Assembly (NCBI GenBank): GCA_051294375.1
Contig: CM119264.1
Span: forward strand, 24,391,403 to 24,455,402
Reading direction: 5' to 3'
DNA length: 64,000 nucleotides
Source: Paraspadella gotoi
Taxonomy: Eukaryota > Chaetognatha
Below, one piece after another: positions 12,540 to 24,037 of the stretch; the stretch's first letter is position 1; every line of letters begins with the position of its first letter. The notes under the pieces are model-generated. The model saw only the letters and a list, made by a program, of their open reading frames with translations, made no database searches and had not been told where the DNA came from. The translations under genes were made by a program, and so were the position numbers.

Positions 12540-12765
12540 ATCGCTTCCCCCGGGGGCGTGCTGGGGGCAGGCGCCCGCGGGTGGCTCCGCGGGGCGGCCC
12601 CGAGGGGCAGGCCAAATCCTTACCAGCCTAGGGCCGGCCGCCTGTAGCCTCTTTTTTGGAGCCGCCCAAGGGGCCACTCCAGGGGGAATCCCCCTGGGGC
12701 GCTATAAAAACCTTGCCCCCTGGGGCTACCCCAAGGGGAATGGATTTTCCTGCCCCCTGGAAACG
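12540..12765. repeat. GC-rich island with CCCCAAGGGG-type palindromes
   Basis: The block is strongly GC-rich within AT-rich surroundings and is built of short self-complementary words such as CCCCTGGGG, CCCCCGGGGG and AGGGGGAATCCCCCT. A TATA-like GCTATAAAAACC sits at about 12700. A second island of the same style lies at 15555-15835. Parts match in reverse orientation (GGGCGTGCT followed by CAGGCGC), so the two may be ends of one element. Confidence 0.6.
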
Positions 12766-12934
12766 GCTCTCTCTCCCTCCTATCTCTCTCTCTCTACTCT
12801 CTCTCCTCTCTCTCTCTTCCTCTATCTAATTTTTATCTATTTTCATCTTCATTACAATAAAATATAAAAAATAAAAATAATTTTTTCAGCGATTCAATGT
12901 AATCAATCAATGAAACCATAGCTGTAGCCAATAC

Positions 12935-13450
12935 CAACTTGCATAATTTGGTCACCTGCGCATAATTTAGTCCAATTGACCTAATTTGGTCACTGGACAT
13001 AAATTGGTCAACGGATTATAATTTAATCCAAACTTTTAAAATTGGTATAACTTTTATAATTTGGTAAAAGCTTTATATAATTTGGTACATTTTTTTATAA
13101 TTTAGTTAAACTTGCTATAATTTGGTTAACCACTCATAATTGCGCTAAACTTTTATGAATTGGTAAACTTTATAATTGTAAACTTTCATAATGTTGGTAA
13201 ACTTTCAATATTTGGTAAACTTTCAATAATTTAAATACAATTTGCATAATTAAATCAAACTCGCATTAATTTGGTCAACTTGCATAATTTGGTCAATTTC
13301 ATAGATTTTTGGTCAATTGGCATAAATGTGGGATCAACTGGTATATAATTGGTGTAATTTATGCTGTAATTTAGATGCAACAGTCATAATTTGGTCAACT
13401 GCATATTTGGTCAATTTAGATAATTTGGACGAACTTGGATAATTAATTAT
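12935..13450. repeat. Degenerate 18-20-bp minisatellite (ATAATTTGGTCAACTTGC type)
   Basis: About 25 imperfect copies of ATAATTTGGTCAACTTGC follow one another, with length changes of one to several bases. No coding potential is present. Indel-rich divergence could be real repeat decay or read error. Confidence 0.8.
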
Positions 13451-14665
13451 TAATGTTGGATTCAATCAATACAACTTAACCAATTTAAGCGTCATATATA
13501 ATTTTATCAATATGAAATAAAAATAAAAGAAGAAGAAGAAATAGAGAAGTGCAAAAAATTTATTTTAATATTTTTCAAGTAAAAGTAACTTTTGTTTTTT
13601 CCATTAAAACTTACTATTCATTTTTCTACCTAACACACAAGAATTTTGATCGTTAAAAATTTTATAAGAATAGAAGAGTAGGGAATGGTTGATTAATTTT
13701 ATAATTGCACACTATACGAAAATAATTGAATTAAAGTAAAATAGTTTATTGATTAATTATTAATATTCAGTCTTAAGTCCATCCATATTAGCATTGAACC
13801 TCCAATTAATTCGTGATTAAATAGATGGTTGGAATAGAAATTTTGTGTGTGGGTAGAAAGTATGTTGATTGAGCGAGAAGTATCAAGTTATTGTCAACTC
13901 TCTCTCTCAAATCGTCAGCCTCTAACTAACAAGCCGTGAGTTCATGCTGTAAGCAATCTAACATAAACTGACAATTATTAATTACAAATCTTAAATAAAA
14001 TAAAATTAATTTTACGAGTGTAGGAACTCGTTTGCAGCTGTTGATGGAGATAGTTTTATACTGGTGTTAATCTATTTGATGGGGGACATATTCCTAATAT
14101 TAGTTCACATTCAGCTGACTATCACTAGTGTCACAGGGTATCGTCATGGACATACGAAACAAGGCAGAAAGATACACATTTATAAAAAAGAAAGATAAAA
14201 AAGATGCAAAACTAGAATGAGAGTCAAGATGATCTGATTGCGTTCTCTATACCACTAAATTTGTGGTGGGACTACGGTCACATACAGTTGTTTGTTATAA
14301 ACTGTTTTCTATACTATTTAACTGAGCAAGTAAAAGTAAACTGGAGTATATAGAAAATACAAATAGTTGATATGGTATGTTTGATAAAATATGGAATAAA
14401 ATGAGTTAGATCAATACTGACGTTGTGTACTGTGAAAATATGTATATTTAATGTCAGATTACATAAAACAATTCTTGAATAGAGGATGAAAAAAAGATCT
14501 ATAGAGAAGAAAAAAAGAGAGAAGAGAAAAAAAAAGAGTGGAATGAGAAAAAAGAGAGAGAGAGAAAAAGAGGAGACGGGAAAAAGAAAAAGGGAGAGAG
14601 AAAGAGAGAGTAGACAGACAGGGAAAAATATTCTCAGATATAATAACATATCAAACTGAACATAT
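13451..14665. other. AT-rich intergenic stretch, no gene recognised
   Basis: The sequence is AT-rich and contains a purine tract at about 14500-14620. The only long reading frame (minus, 14314-14721) is a hydrophobic low-complexity frame lying opposite that purine tract; I do not accept it as a gene. Confidence 0.5.
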
Positions 14666-15510
14666 CTTGTAAGAGTGATGGAGGCCTTAAACCACCAAAG
14701 CCTGTCCAAAGTCAGGGGCAAGATAGCTTGTATTTATTAAATGAATGGATAATTTTTAGTGATTTCATATGGTTGTGATGCCAATTCTCATAGAAATTCA
14801 GCTCTCTTAGTATTTTGAGTGCTAGTGCGGAGTACAATAAGTATTCCCCGATCCTAAATAGCTTAAGGGGAGTGGTCTTTTTCAGTACAATCTGAAACAT
14901 TCTTTGAAGAATAATTTTCCACTTCTATTGATAGGGAAGGCCAGGTACTCCTGGAGTAGAATAAACGAGACTGTGAGAGAGGTCTTTGATGAAAAGCTTG
15001 CAGGGACCTGCTCATGTGCATTATCTTGTAAGAGGTGATGAGGCCTTAAACACACAAAGCCTGTCCGAAAAGTCAGGGGCAAGATAGCTTATATGTAAAT
15101 GATGGATAATTTTTATATTGGTTGTACCAATTTCATAAAAGTTCAGCAATCCTTGGTATTTTGATGCACTAGATGGTGCGGAGTACAATAAGTATTCCCC
15201 GGATCTAATACTTAAGGGAGTGGTCTTGTTCAAGTAACAAATTGGAACACATTGCTTTGAAATATTTTCGCACTTCAATTGATATAGGCTGAAGAGGCAG
15301 GTACTCTGGGAGTGATAAAGACGAGACTGTGAAAAAAGAAGTCATTGGAATTTGAAAGCTTGCCAGGGACGCTGCTATGTATTATTTGTAAGAGTGATGG
15401 AGGCCTTAAACCACCAAAGCTGATCCACAAAAGTCAGGGGAAGATAAGCTTTTTAATTAAATGAAATGTGATAAGTATTTTAATATTGGTTGTAGCCAAT
15501 TGCATCATAG
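14666..15510 (+). repeat. 360-bp tandem repeat, two full copies and a partial third
   Basis: Copies begin at 14666, 15025 and about 15386 with (C)TTGTAAGAGTGATGGAGG and contain GTATTCCCCGATC and GAAAGCTTGC. The period is about 360 bases and the copies differ mainly by indels. A diverged single copy in the same orientation is at about 15555's far relative 55535-55720. No frame stays open across copies. Confidence 0.85.
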
Positions 15511-15554
15511 TCAGAAAAAGTATATTTTATCCTCATCTATACTTTGCTCTCGTC

Positions 15555-15840
15555 TTTAACTCGCCCCTTGGGGGAGCAGTTTTTGTTGCTCCCCAAGGGG
15601 TTACCACCCGGGGCCGACTTTAGTTTTTGGCCCAGGGGCTAAGAGATTAGGGGCGCCGCCTAATGACCCAAAATTAGTTGGCCCCCAGGGGGGAACCCGC
15701 CTCTGGGGCGAGGCCTCGCCATGAGGCGAATACCAGAGGGGGCGCCCCTCAATGGACCATTTGCTCTCCGCCTGGAATAGTCTTGCCCCATGGGCGGCCG
15801 AGCGCCTGTATGAGCACGCCCGCGGGCGGAGGATATTGGT
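15555..15840. repeat. Second GC-rich island
   Basis: The island contains CGCCCCTTGGGGGAGC paired with GCTCCCCAAGGGG around a short TTTTTGTT loop at 15562-15602, plus GAGGCCTCGCC and GGGGCGCCCC words. Together with the island at 12540-12765 it brackets the 360-bp tandem array. It is followed by a pure (GA)n tract at about 15917-15973. Confidence 0.6.
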
Positions 15841-15914
15841 GAGAGTGAACATATCTCACGAATTTCGTTAAAACTATTTACTTATTCATTGAATCTCTCG
15901 ATCTTGATTTTTAA

Positions 15915-15916
<2 letters not shown>

Positions 15917-15973
<57 letters not shown>
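15917..15973. repeat. (GA)n microsatellite
   Basis: A pure AG/GA dinucleotide tract of about 57 bases. Arg-Glu frames across it are artefacts. Confidence 0.95.
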
Positions 15974-15977
<4 letters not shown>

Positions 15978-16415
15978 AAAACCACGAATTAAATTCGAAG
16001 CCCGTTTTTCTCGGGCCGAGATTTGTGGCTCCGGAATAACTTTATCAATATTATTGTTATTATCCATAAACTTTTCAACAGTCTATCTCTTTTGCCGTCA
16101 AAAATTTTAATATTCATCGCAAATTCAAACTAAATTTTTTTTGGTTTCGTCCCTGAGTTAATTAAACCGGGCTCTACCGTGTAACAATTTACTGATTTGA
16201 ACAAGCCTATTTTCCATAAAACATCAATTTTAAAATTCTTTTCAGGTCAAAAGAATTGACTCAGTAAAATTAGTCACAATCCAAACAATCGAGAAACTCG
16301 AGCTTAAAAAAAGCCTTTACCCTAAAAAGCTTGCCTTATCATCTTTTGGAGAAAAAAAAACCCCGAAGCCAACAAGTCTTATCCTCGAAAACATTCGTTT
16401 CGAAACTGGCCTAAA

Positions 16416-17352
16416 ATGGTAAGAAAAAATTAAAAGTTATATAATTTTTTTTAATTCGCATTTCTCATATAAATTTCGACATTTAAAAACATGAGCGAAT
16501 GGTCTTGCCAGATTTACCCGGAATTTCGATTCAATTTGTAACCAAATATTTCATTTTACAGGGAAATCGCTTTCGATTTGTTCTTCTGTTTCTTGTCGTC
16601 TGCGTCGTTGTCCCCCAGGGCTCGCCAGAAGTCGAGCGGAAGAAGCCCAGCGAGATAAAGGTGAAGTTTCAATTTTCCTTGAATTATTGTTTCGGATTAT
16701 TTTGATTTTTTTTTTCTTCAAATCTTTTTCAATCTGGAGTTCTTTTCTAAATTGTATTTTGGTCTTTGTTTCTGATTTTTGTTTACTTTCTGTAAAAACT
16801 GGCGCTTTTCTCCGACATTTTCGTTGATAAACTAATTACAAGAAAAATCTTTATATTTTCTCATGTTTTTAAAGAATTTGTTTTGTTATTCCTTTGAAAA
16901 TTTTATGTTTATTTAATCTTCTTTTTTAATTTTTGAACTCTTGAAGACTTTCGTCTCCGAAATCCGTTCCACCATCGAATTGGCGCTGAAGAAGGAAGCC
17001 AATGATGACGTCGTATGCAACGACGTTTGCGGACTTTTGGACACGGACAGAACCGTCAATGGGCGGACGCTAAAGGTGAAGAAGGGAAGGAGAGGGAGGA
17101 AGAAAAGTCAGAAATCGTCGATATCTTGAATAATTGACTAATAAGAGTAATAAGACCTGATAAGTCGCCTCAATAATAATGATCATTGAAAGACAACAAT
17201 ATCTTGATTCTCTTTCGCAGAGTTTTCACCAGTTCTGCACGGAAAAGTGTCCCGAGTTGATCAAGAAGGCGAAGGAGGACGGGCATCTCCTCGACGACAA
17301 GACTCTCAAAAAGTTCATCATGGAGACGTTGCGAAGCCACGACGAGCTCTGA
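16416..17352 (+). CDS. Small ER-luminal protein with twin CX3C and HDEL tail (120 aa)
   Basis: Four exons splice in phase 0: 16416-16418 (only the ATG, followed at once by GTAAGA), 16562-16660, 16947-17075 and 17221-17352. Acceptors are TTTTACAG, CTTGAAG and CTTTCGCAG; donors are GTAAG, GTGAAG and GTGAAG. The product begins MGNRFRF with a hydrophobic VLLFLVVCVVV core, a clear signal peptide. The mature part is Lys/Glu-rich and probably helical, with Cys pairs CNDVC and CTEKC separated by 20 residues. It ends SHDEL followed by stop; HDEL is a classical ER-retrieval signal. AATAAA lies at 17586-17591. The role is unknown. Twin CX3C occurs in helical-hairpin folds, which suggests two disulfides in the ER lumen, but I recognise no named family. 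It is too short for MANF/CDNF and lacks their CXXC. Confidence 0.85.
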
Positions 17353-19189
17353 TTGGTTGGCCGGCAAAAAAAAGATCTCTTTTCCTATTGGTCCCCGGAG
17401 GGCGCTCATCTGTTTTTCTTTTTTTCTTTTATTTTACTCGTCGACGGGCGTGATAAACTTTTTATTAATCCTCGCCCAAGTGACTCCTGAAATGGACCTA
17501 ATCTCTCAGGACCTTCAGAAGATCATCTAAATTTTTTTTCTTCCCGTTTTCTGTTCCGAAAGAAAATTTATATTCATAGTGAGGAAATAAATCTTTTTTA
17601 ATACTAAAATCGTTTTCTTAATATTTGTCATTTCTCTATCAATTCTAATTCGTGAAAATTTATAAGTGACGTCGGGTTCCAAAAGGAGCCAAGTTTATTC
17701 ACTCGTCCCCGTCACCACTCAACACCCCCCTACTCTTTAAGCCAAACCCGTCAAGTGGCGTCGCTATAGAAACGAGGCGGTGGCGACGCGTCGCTATGGA
17801 AACCGGCGTCGCTTGACCCTTTGACAGGAAAGCGATCAAGAGATTTTTTTGGGGGGCGACCGCGAGACTCAATCCTAGAGACGTGACGGGGATATCGAGG
17901 CCTCAGCTCGAGGGAGCTCCGGCTCCCATTCCAGTTTCCAAGCCTAAAAAAAAACCCTTCCCGCTTCTTTTGTTCAAACATCAAATTCAAAGCCTTCGTC
18001 ACCAAATTTCGGTTTTCGACCTAAACTCGATGGCTTCCTCCAAGTCCAAACCCTTTTTTATTTTCCTTTTTTCTCCTTTTGCTTTTTTTTTTTAACTCTC
18101 TATTTTTATTATTATATATTTCGTACTATATCCTCCTGTTTTTCCATTTCTTCCTTTTTTTCCCTCTAGATATAGATGAGGAAAAAGAAATTTCTTTAAT
18201 TCAACAACGACGGTTTTTTTTTATTTCCGTACATGTTTCGACATTACTTTTTCTCTATAACTTTTTTCTGCCCCCCCCCTATTTTTTTCTTTCTGCTCTT
18301 TGTTTTTATCTCCTTTCCTTTTTTCCTCGGTCCTTTCCTTCTCCTTTTCCTCCCTCCCTCTTATCTCCCTTCTTTCCTTCTTCTCCATTATCCGTCTCAT
18401 AAGCCGATGCGGCCAACAACGACGCGTGTGCAAAGCAGCAGATCGGACTTTTCCTTTTCCCCTTTCCATGCCTCTCACTCCTTCTAACTCTCCCTCTTCC
18501 ATGCCATAATTTCCTACCTCTTCCCCTAATTCTCCATCTTCAATGCCACGCCATGCCACTTCTTCTATCCCCCGCCGTAAGAATTTCCAAGGGGCGGGTC
18601 TCTCATCAAAACCTCGCCGGTTAGTTGATCTTTCGACTTCAATAAAAAAAAAGTTAATGATAGTCGGACGTTCCAACGCTCATATTTTCATTGCATTAGT
18701 TAGTTATAAGATGTTTATAAAATGTGAGGAAAAAAATTATCGCGATGATATTTAAAATCCCAACTATCACTCACTCCGATACTTATGTATGTAATTTTTT
18801 CGGTAGTTTATAATTTAACTGACAAGACTTTCTTCTGGACATCTCGATTCTGGACACGCAGCCTAAACAGGAAACACGGCACGACAGGACTTGGATTATA
18901 ACAGGCGAAAATTTTTGACGCTTGTACCATCGACGAAACCTTAGGGGTGCGCGAGTTGTCGTTATAGTAACGGTTGATTAATTGACAAAATTGGATTATG
19001 ATACTTTCTAAAATTAAAAAAAACATAGGGTATTTTCATATTACGTAGTCTTAGTAAGCAACTAACTACTAAGCATCTAGATTTGTATGTTTTCAATTTG
19101 TCTCTTTTATTTTAATTAACATATTTAAATTAAACTAAGACTGGTAGATCGTAAACTATTTTCCCGAGAGTCAAATACTCGGACCTTGA
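17353..19189. other. Intergenic, no gene recognised
   Basis: The stretch holds the 3' end of the HDEL gene, a GC-richer block (17690-17930) with paired GGCGTCGCTATAGAAACGAG-like words at 17755 and 17785, and T- and C-rich low complexity at 18040-18560. Hydrophobic and Arg/Glu frames there are composition artefacts. A reverse-strand AATAAA (TTTATT at about 19107) probably serves the next gene. Confidence 0.5.
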
Positions 19190-21042
19190 TTAGTGGGAAG
19201 GAGTTTCTGCGTTTGTCGGCCTTGCTGTTGGTCGTCTTGTGGTTGACGCTCTTGCGGTTCTCGTTGTGGTTGACGCTCTAATTTTCGTGGTGGTAATTGT
19301 GGTCGTGGGTGCTCTGGTCGTGGTGGTGGTCTTGGTAGTCGTGGGTGCCCTGGTAGTTTTGGTAGACATCGTAGTCGTAGGCGGCCTCGTGGTTGTCGTC
19401 GGCACTCTTGTGGTGGTAGTAGGCGCTCTCGTCGTCATTGTCGTCGTCGTGGGCGCCCTTGTGGTCGGAATCTCCACAGGCACTTTGCTTCCTGGAGGAC
19501 ATCGAAATCCCATGGGGCATCGGATGCACTCAGTCATTCCGACGTTGGGCTGATATGTTCCTTGCGGGCAGGGGTTTTCTGTAGGGCTTTTTGACCCTTG
19601 AGGGCAATAGTAGCCTTGATAGCAGAGGCCGGATGGATTGAATAAACCTTGCTTCGCGCAATAATGGCCTGGCGGGCAAAGGTAGACGAGGAAATAATAT
19701 TTTAAGAATATATTTACACATGTTTTAAAGTTGATTTTCTTTTTCTGTGAAAACCGACAACTTCTCACTTTAAAGGGACCGATTCTCCCTCTTCTCCTCT
19801 TTCTTCTCTTCTCCCACAATCCCTCACCTGGTGAGCATGGTGTCGGATGTCCACTTCCTGTAGGACAGTAATAACCAATTGGACACAGGTTAGCTTCCGG
19901 CACAGCACTTCCTGTTGGGCAGTAGTAGCCTGCTTGACATGCTCCAACAGGCTCTCTCAGTCCATGTCCGCTGCAGTACTTGCCCGATGGGCATGGCTGG
20001 CAATCTGAAACCGCCTTGGCGCCCTCTCTGTTCAGAAAAGTTCCCGGTGGGCAAGGGATTCCCTTGGGGATTTTTGACCCTTGAGGACAATAATAGCCTT
20101 TGGAGCAGAGTCCGGAGGGACTGGATAAACCTTGTTCCGTGCAATAATGGCCTGGCGGGCAAAACGAGAAAAATGTTTCAAGATTATATGCATGCTGAGA
20201 GTTGAAACATGTCCGATATTTACTATTATTGTAAATAAAACTTTGCCGTTGCCGAAACAAACTAAATTATCTTCGTTATGCATGGGTTTTATATTATACA
20301 TATATGCAGTATATGCATTTTTTTCACTTTGCGTGTGAAAAATACGTAAAACTACAGCTCTTAATGAATTATGTAATATGGAGGTGGGCCATTGTCACTG
20401 ATTATCCATCGTTGGTGAGCGCCGTTGGAGCTCTCGATGCACCCCGGCTCTGAACGATAAGAGCCACCTTCGCCCGCTGGCAAACTCCATAAAACCGCCT
20501 TAAAACTGCATTAAGGCCTCCAGCCCCAATTTCCTAAAATCGCCTAAATCTTCAAATCCTCTAGATTCGACAATTCCCCAAATCCTAAGAAAACATCTAA
20601 TCTTCAACATCCAATCTCTGACCTGGCGAGCAGGGTGTCGGACCTCCGCTTCCTTCTGGACAATAGAATCCAGATGGACACCGGTTTGATTCTGAACCAA
20701 CGCTTCCAACTGGGCAGTAGTAGCCTGGATGACAAGCTCCAACAGGCTGCTTCAGTCCAAGTCCGCTGCAGTACATGCCCGCCGGGCAGAGCAGGCAGTC
20801 TGACAAGGCCTTGGCGCCCTCAACGTCCAGAAAAGTTCCCAAAGGGCAGATCTAAGCGAAAAATACGATTCTGAAGAAATGTTTGACCTTTTTCTGTTTG
20901 TTTTTTTTTTTTGTTTTTTTGTTTTTTTTTGGTTGTCTTACTTATTCCGGAAAGATTTTACACTAGTATTATCAAAGATTTCAGACAAAAATTGCTTTAA
21001 TAATAAAATTAACTCGTTTTTCTCTGCCGATTTTTACACTAA

Positions 21043-21132
<90 letters not shown>

Positions 21133-21416
21133 CGTTTCCATTTCATAAGTCTCTCACCTTCGGCTTAAAGGAGTTTCTTGGACAATACCTCCCCTTGGGG
21201 CAGATCTTGGACCTCATAAAATGGAGCAGGTCACAATAGTAGCCCGCCTTGCAGATGGTCAGGTAGCCCGTGACATCGAAACTGGATGCCGACGAAACTT
21301 GGGAAAAAGAAGGGAACTGAAAACCTTAAGAGTGAGCAGTTTAAAGTAATAATATTACGATACTCACCCAAACAGCAGATGAAAACGGGAATGACAATCG
21401 CTAAAAACGATTTCAT
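19190..21416 (-). CDS. Secreted cysteine-rich GCC2/GCC3-repeat protein with Thr-rich tail (about 415 aa)
   Basis: Five exons on the minus strand fit in frame: 21416-21368, 21324-21158, 20851-20623, 20151-19828 and 19668-19190. The product starts MKSFLAIVIPVFICCLG, a signal peptide. Then come repeats of the GCC2/GCC3 (ephrin-receptor-like) type, with words such as CPPGTFLNREGAKAVSDC, CPSGKYCSG, GYYCPTGS and CSPG. The last about 95 residues are TRAPTTTT-type repeats, likely O-glycosylated and mucin-like. The family is extracellular and its molecular function is poorly defined. Exons 4 and 5 both start right after TTTGCCCGCCAG, so the intron end itself resembles module sequence. The exon 1-2 junction is least sure: the TTAAG acceptor at 21325 keeps frame, while the better-looking TTTTCAG at 21317 does not. 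Confidence 0.85.
21040..21132. repeat. (ATT)n microsatellite within an intron
   Basis: About 30 uninterrupted TAT/ATT triplets lie in intron 2 of the GCC-repeat gene. The poly-Ile frame over it is not coding. Confidence 0.95.
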
Positions 21417-21625
21417 TCTCTTTTTTTTTCTTTTTTTAAGTCAATAAAAAAAAGGAAGTGTGCGAGAATTTTGTCGATATTTTATAGGAATGGTTTTGTC
21501 GATTTTTTGCGCACCCGATAATACGAGGTGCGAAAAAAATATGGATCAAAATTTGAAACTAAATCTGAGAGCAGAAAATTTAGATTTCTTCTTTTAAAAA
21601 AAAGTTATCGTCTTCTAAACTTCCA

Positions 21626-22200
21626 ACAGGGAGGTCAAGCTCTTTTGGGACTAACTTAAAAAAATCGTTTAAAAATTTGAAAATTTGAAAGTTAGTACGC
21701 TTGTAAAAAGTTGTAATGACAAAACAATTAAAAATATACACATTCGGCAACCATGACCTTCTCTAAGTGCTCAGAGAAGGCGGCATATGCTCTTGGGACC
21801 GCGCCAGTAGGGAATTCTGTCAATTCTGTCACTATTATTGCTGTCAGAAGATTAACAGTTCTAGAGGGGATGCATGGGACATTCTGCTGCTGTATCCTAC
21901 ATTTTCATCAATCAGGGGGATTGCAGTCAGAAAAACTGGGCGGTCAAAAGTCAGAAGTTACCATCCTTAATCTTGATTTTCGCCAAAATTTTCCTAAATT
22001 TTATAAGGAAGCGACGCGAATAATTGCAAAAAGCATCATTTACAGTAATTTTTGTTGGATTTTCCGGACGTTTTTTATATCAAACATTTAAAACAAATTT
22101 AACTTAGTTTCCAAATATAGTCCTTTTTTTCTTCTATTATAAATCGTTTTTGTGCCGTAAGCACTTGAAGATAGTCCCATAAGATCTGGACCTCCCTGTA
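21626..22200. mobile_element. Non-autonomous inverted-repeat transposon, Tc1/mariner-like ends
   Basis: The left end 21626-21655 starts ACAGGGAGGTCAAGC and the complement of the right end 22171-22200 starts ACAGGGAGGTCCAGA; about 26 of 30 positions agree, through TGGGACTA. The right end is flanked by TA as expected for Tc1/mariner, while the left TA appears mutated to AA. The 575-bp interior has only a short frame (21753-22091) with no transposase motif. It sits about 210 bp upstream of the start codon of the GCC-repeat gene. Confidence 0.65.
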
Positions 22201-22546
22201 CTAAAATACGATTTATCAAATATTATAATATACGAAAAAATAAGTCATTCAACCACGAAAATCCGCTTGGAAAAAAACTAATTTCTTTTTTTTTTTCTCT
22301 TTTTAATTTGATTATGGTTAACAGGTTTTAAGTTCTCACGCGCGTTGAGATTTGTTATCTTTTTTCCACCTACCGCTACTTCACTCCTCGCCACCCCCCT
22401 TTCCCCCCCACGTTCCCCCCCCGTTCCCCCCCCCCACGTTCCCCCCCTAAAAAAGAAAAAACGAAACAAAGACTTTTTTTTTATTCTTCGGTTGAAGATT
22501 CGCGCTGCTACTTTCGCGAGCAGAGACAAATAATCAATTTGAAACC

Positions 22547-22600
<54 letters not shown>

Positions 22601-23113
22601 AAGTGTTTCCTAAACAGGTGGAAAAAACTTGTTTCCATCGAAACGTCTTCGTTTCAAGTTCACACTTTGACTGGAGGCGACGGAGTCTCAAAACGCGAGA
22701 CGTTAAAACGTCGAAGGAAAAAGTAAAAAACCCTAAATCCTAATTAAATAAATATATTTGGAAGAGTCGAGTTTTGTTTAATTACGTTTTTTTTTGTTAT
22801 GTACAAAGTTCCTAGTTTTTTCGATTTTAGTTTGTTACTGAATTTTGGAACATTTTACGGACCAAGTTTTTTATAGTTTGACTATTTTGACACATTTTCC
22901 GTCCTTTAATTTTAATTATTCTAATCACCAACTGATTGGAAATAAGTTCAATATAATTTATTCAATTAATTTAGGTCAAACGAGGCCGATATTTTTACCG
23001 AACAAAATGACATTGTCACAACTTTTTCTTTTTCACAAACTGGATTTTATTATCGTTGATTTTGATCATAATCGTCATCATCATCATCAGCATCATCATC
23101 GCCAATTTATCAT

Positions 23114-23148
<35 letters not shown>

Positions 23149-23400
23149 ATTTATCATAATCATCATCATCATCATCATCAATTTATCATAATCATCATCA
23201 TCATCAATCAATCATCATCATCCTCGATTTCAACTCACGGTCGTGATGACAGACGGCGGGGATGACGTGATACGCTGTGTCACAGTCTTCTCGCGCGCGA
23301 CAAACTTTGAGCGCCATGACGCAGTCGAGTCCCCCGTTGAATGGACCCGAGTAGTGGAGGTAAGGGTTCGCCAGCGGCATCAGTTGGAGGATGAGGCCTG
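22201..23400. other. Intergenic low-complexity stretch
   Basis: The stretch contains a C-rich patch (22380-22450), a (CT)n tract at about 22552-22597, AT-rich DNA and (CAT)n/(ATC)n triplet arrays at 23060-23220. No gene is recognised. Confidence 0.6.
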
Positions 23401-23924
23401 CGAGGTGAGGTGAGGAAAGAAAGGAGGGTGCGGGATGAGATGTATGATGAGGAGGGGGAAGTTGGAGATAGGGGGGAGAAGAGAGAGAGGAAGCGGGGCA
23501 GGAAGAGATTGGAAGGGAGGAGGAAAGAGAGGAGAAAGGGAGGAGAAAAGAGAGAGGAAAGAGAGGAGAAAAGGGAGGAGAAAGAGAGGAAGGGGGAGAA
23601 AAGAGTTGAAAGAGGGAGGAGGAAAGAGAGGAGAAACGAGGGAGAGAAGAGAGAAGAAAGGAGGAGGAAGAGAGGAAGAAAAGGGAGGAGGAAAGAGAGG
23701 AGAAAGGGAAAAGGAAAGAGAGAGAAGGGGAGGAGAAAGAGAGGAGAAAGGGGAGAAAGGAAAAGAGAGGAAAAGGGAGAGGAAAGAGAGGAAGAAGGGG
23801 AGGAGTAGAAGAAGAGAAAAGGAGGGGAAGAGAGGAGGGAAGTGAAACACGAAAAAGATGTAGGAAAGGAAAGTGAAGCCAAGGAAAGAAAATTAAGGTA
23901 GAAGACGAGTTGGGAGAAAGGAGC

Positions 23925-23996
<72 letters not shown>

Positions 23997-24037
23997 GAAG
24001 AGAGAGAGAGAGAGAAGAGAGAGGAGAGAGAGAGTGG
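23400..24037 (+). repeat. Long purine-only tract (GGAAAGAGAGGAGAAA type) ending in (GA)n
   Basis: Over about 600 bases the + strand is almost entirely A and G, built of GGAGGAAAGAGAGGAGAAAG-like words and ending in (GA)n at 23928-24035. Such strand asymmetry can form triplex DNA. Long reading frames on both strands here (Ser/Leu/Pro- or Arg/Glu-rich) are composition artefacts. Confidence 0.9.

Noticed and set aside
19239-19553. Val-rich + strand frame
   Set aside because: Antisense shadow of the Thr-rich tail of the GCC-repeat gene.
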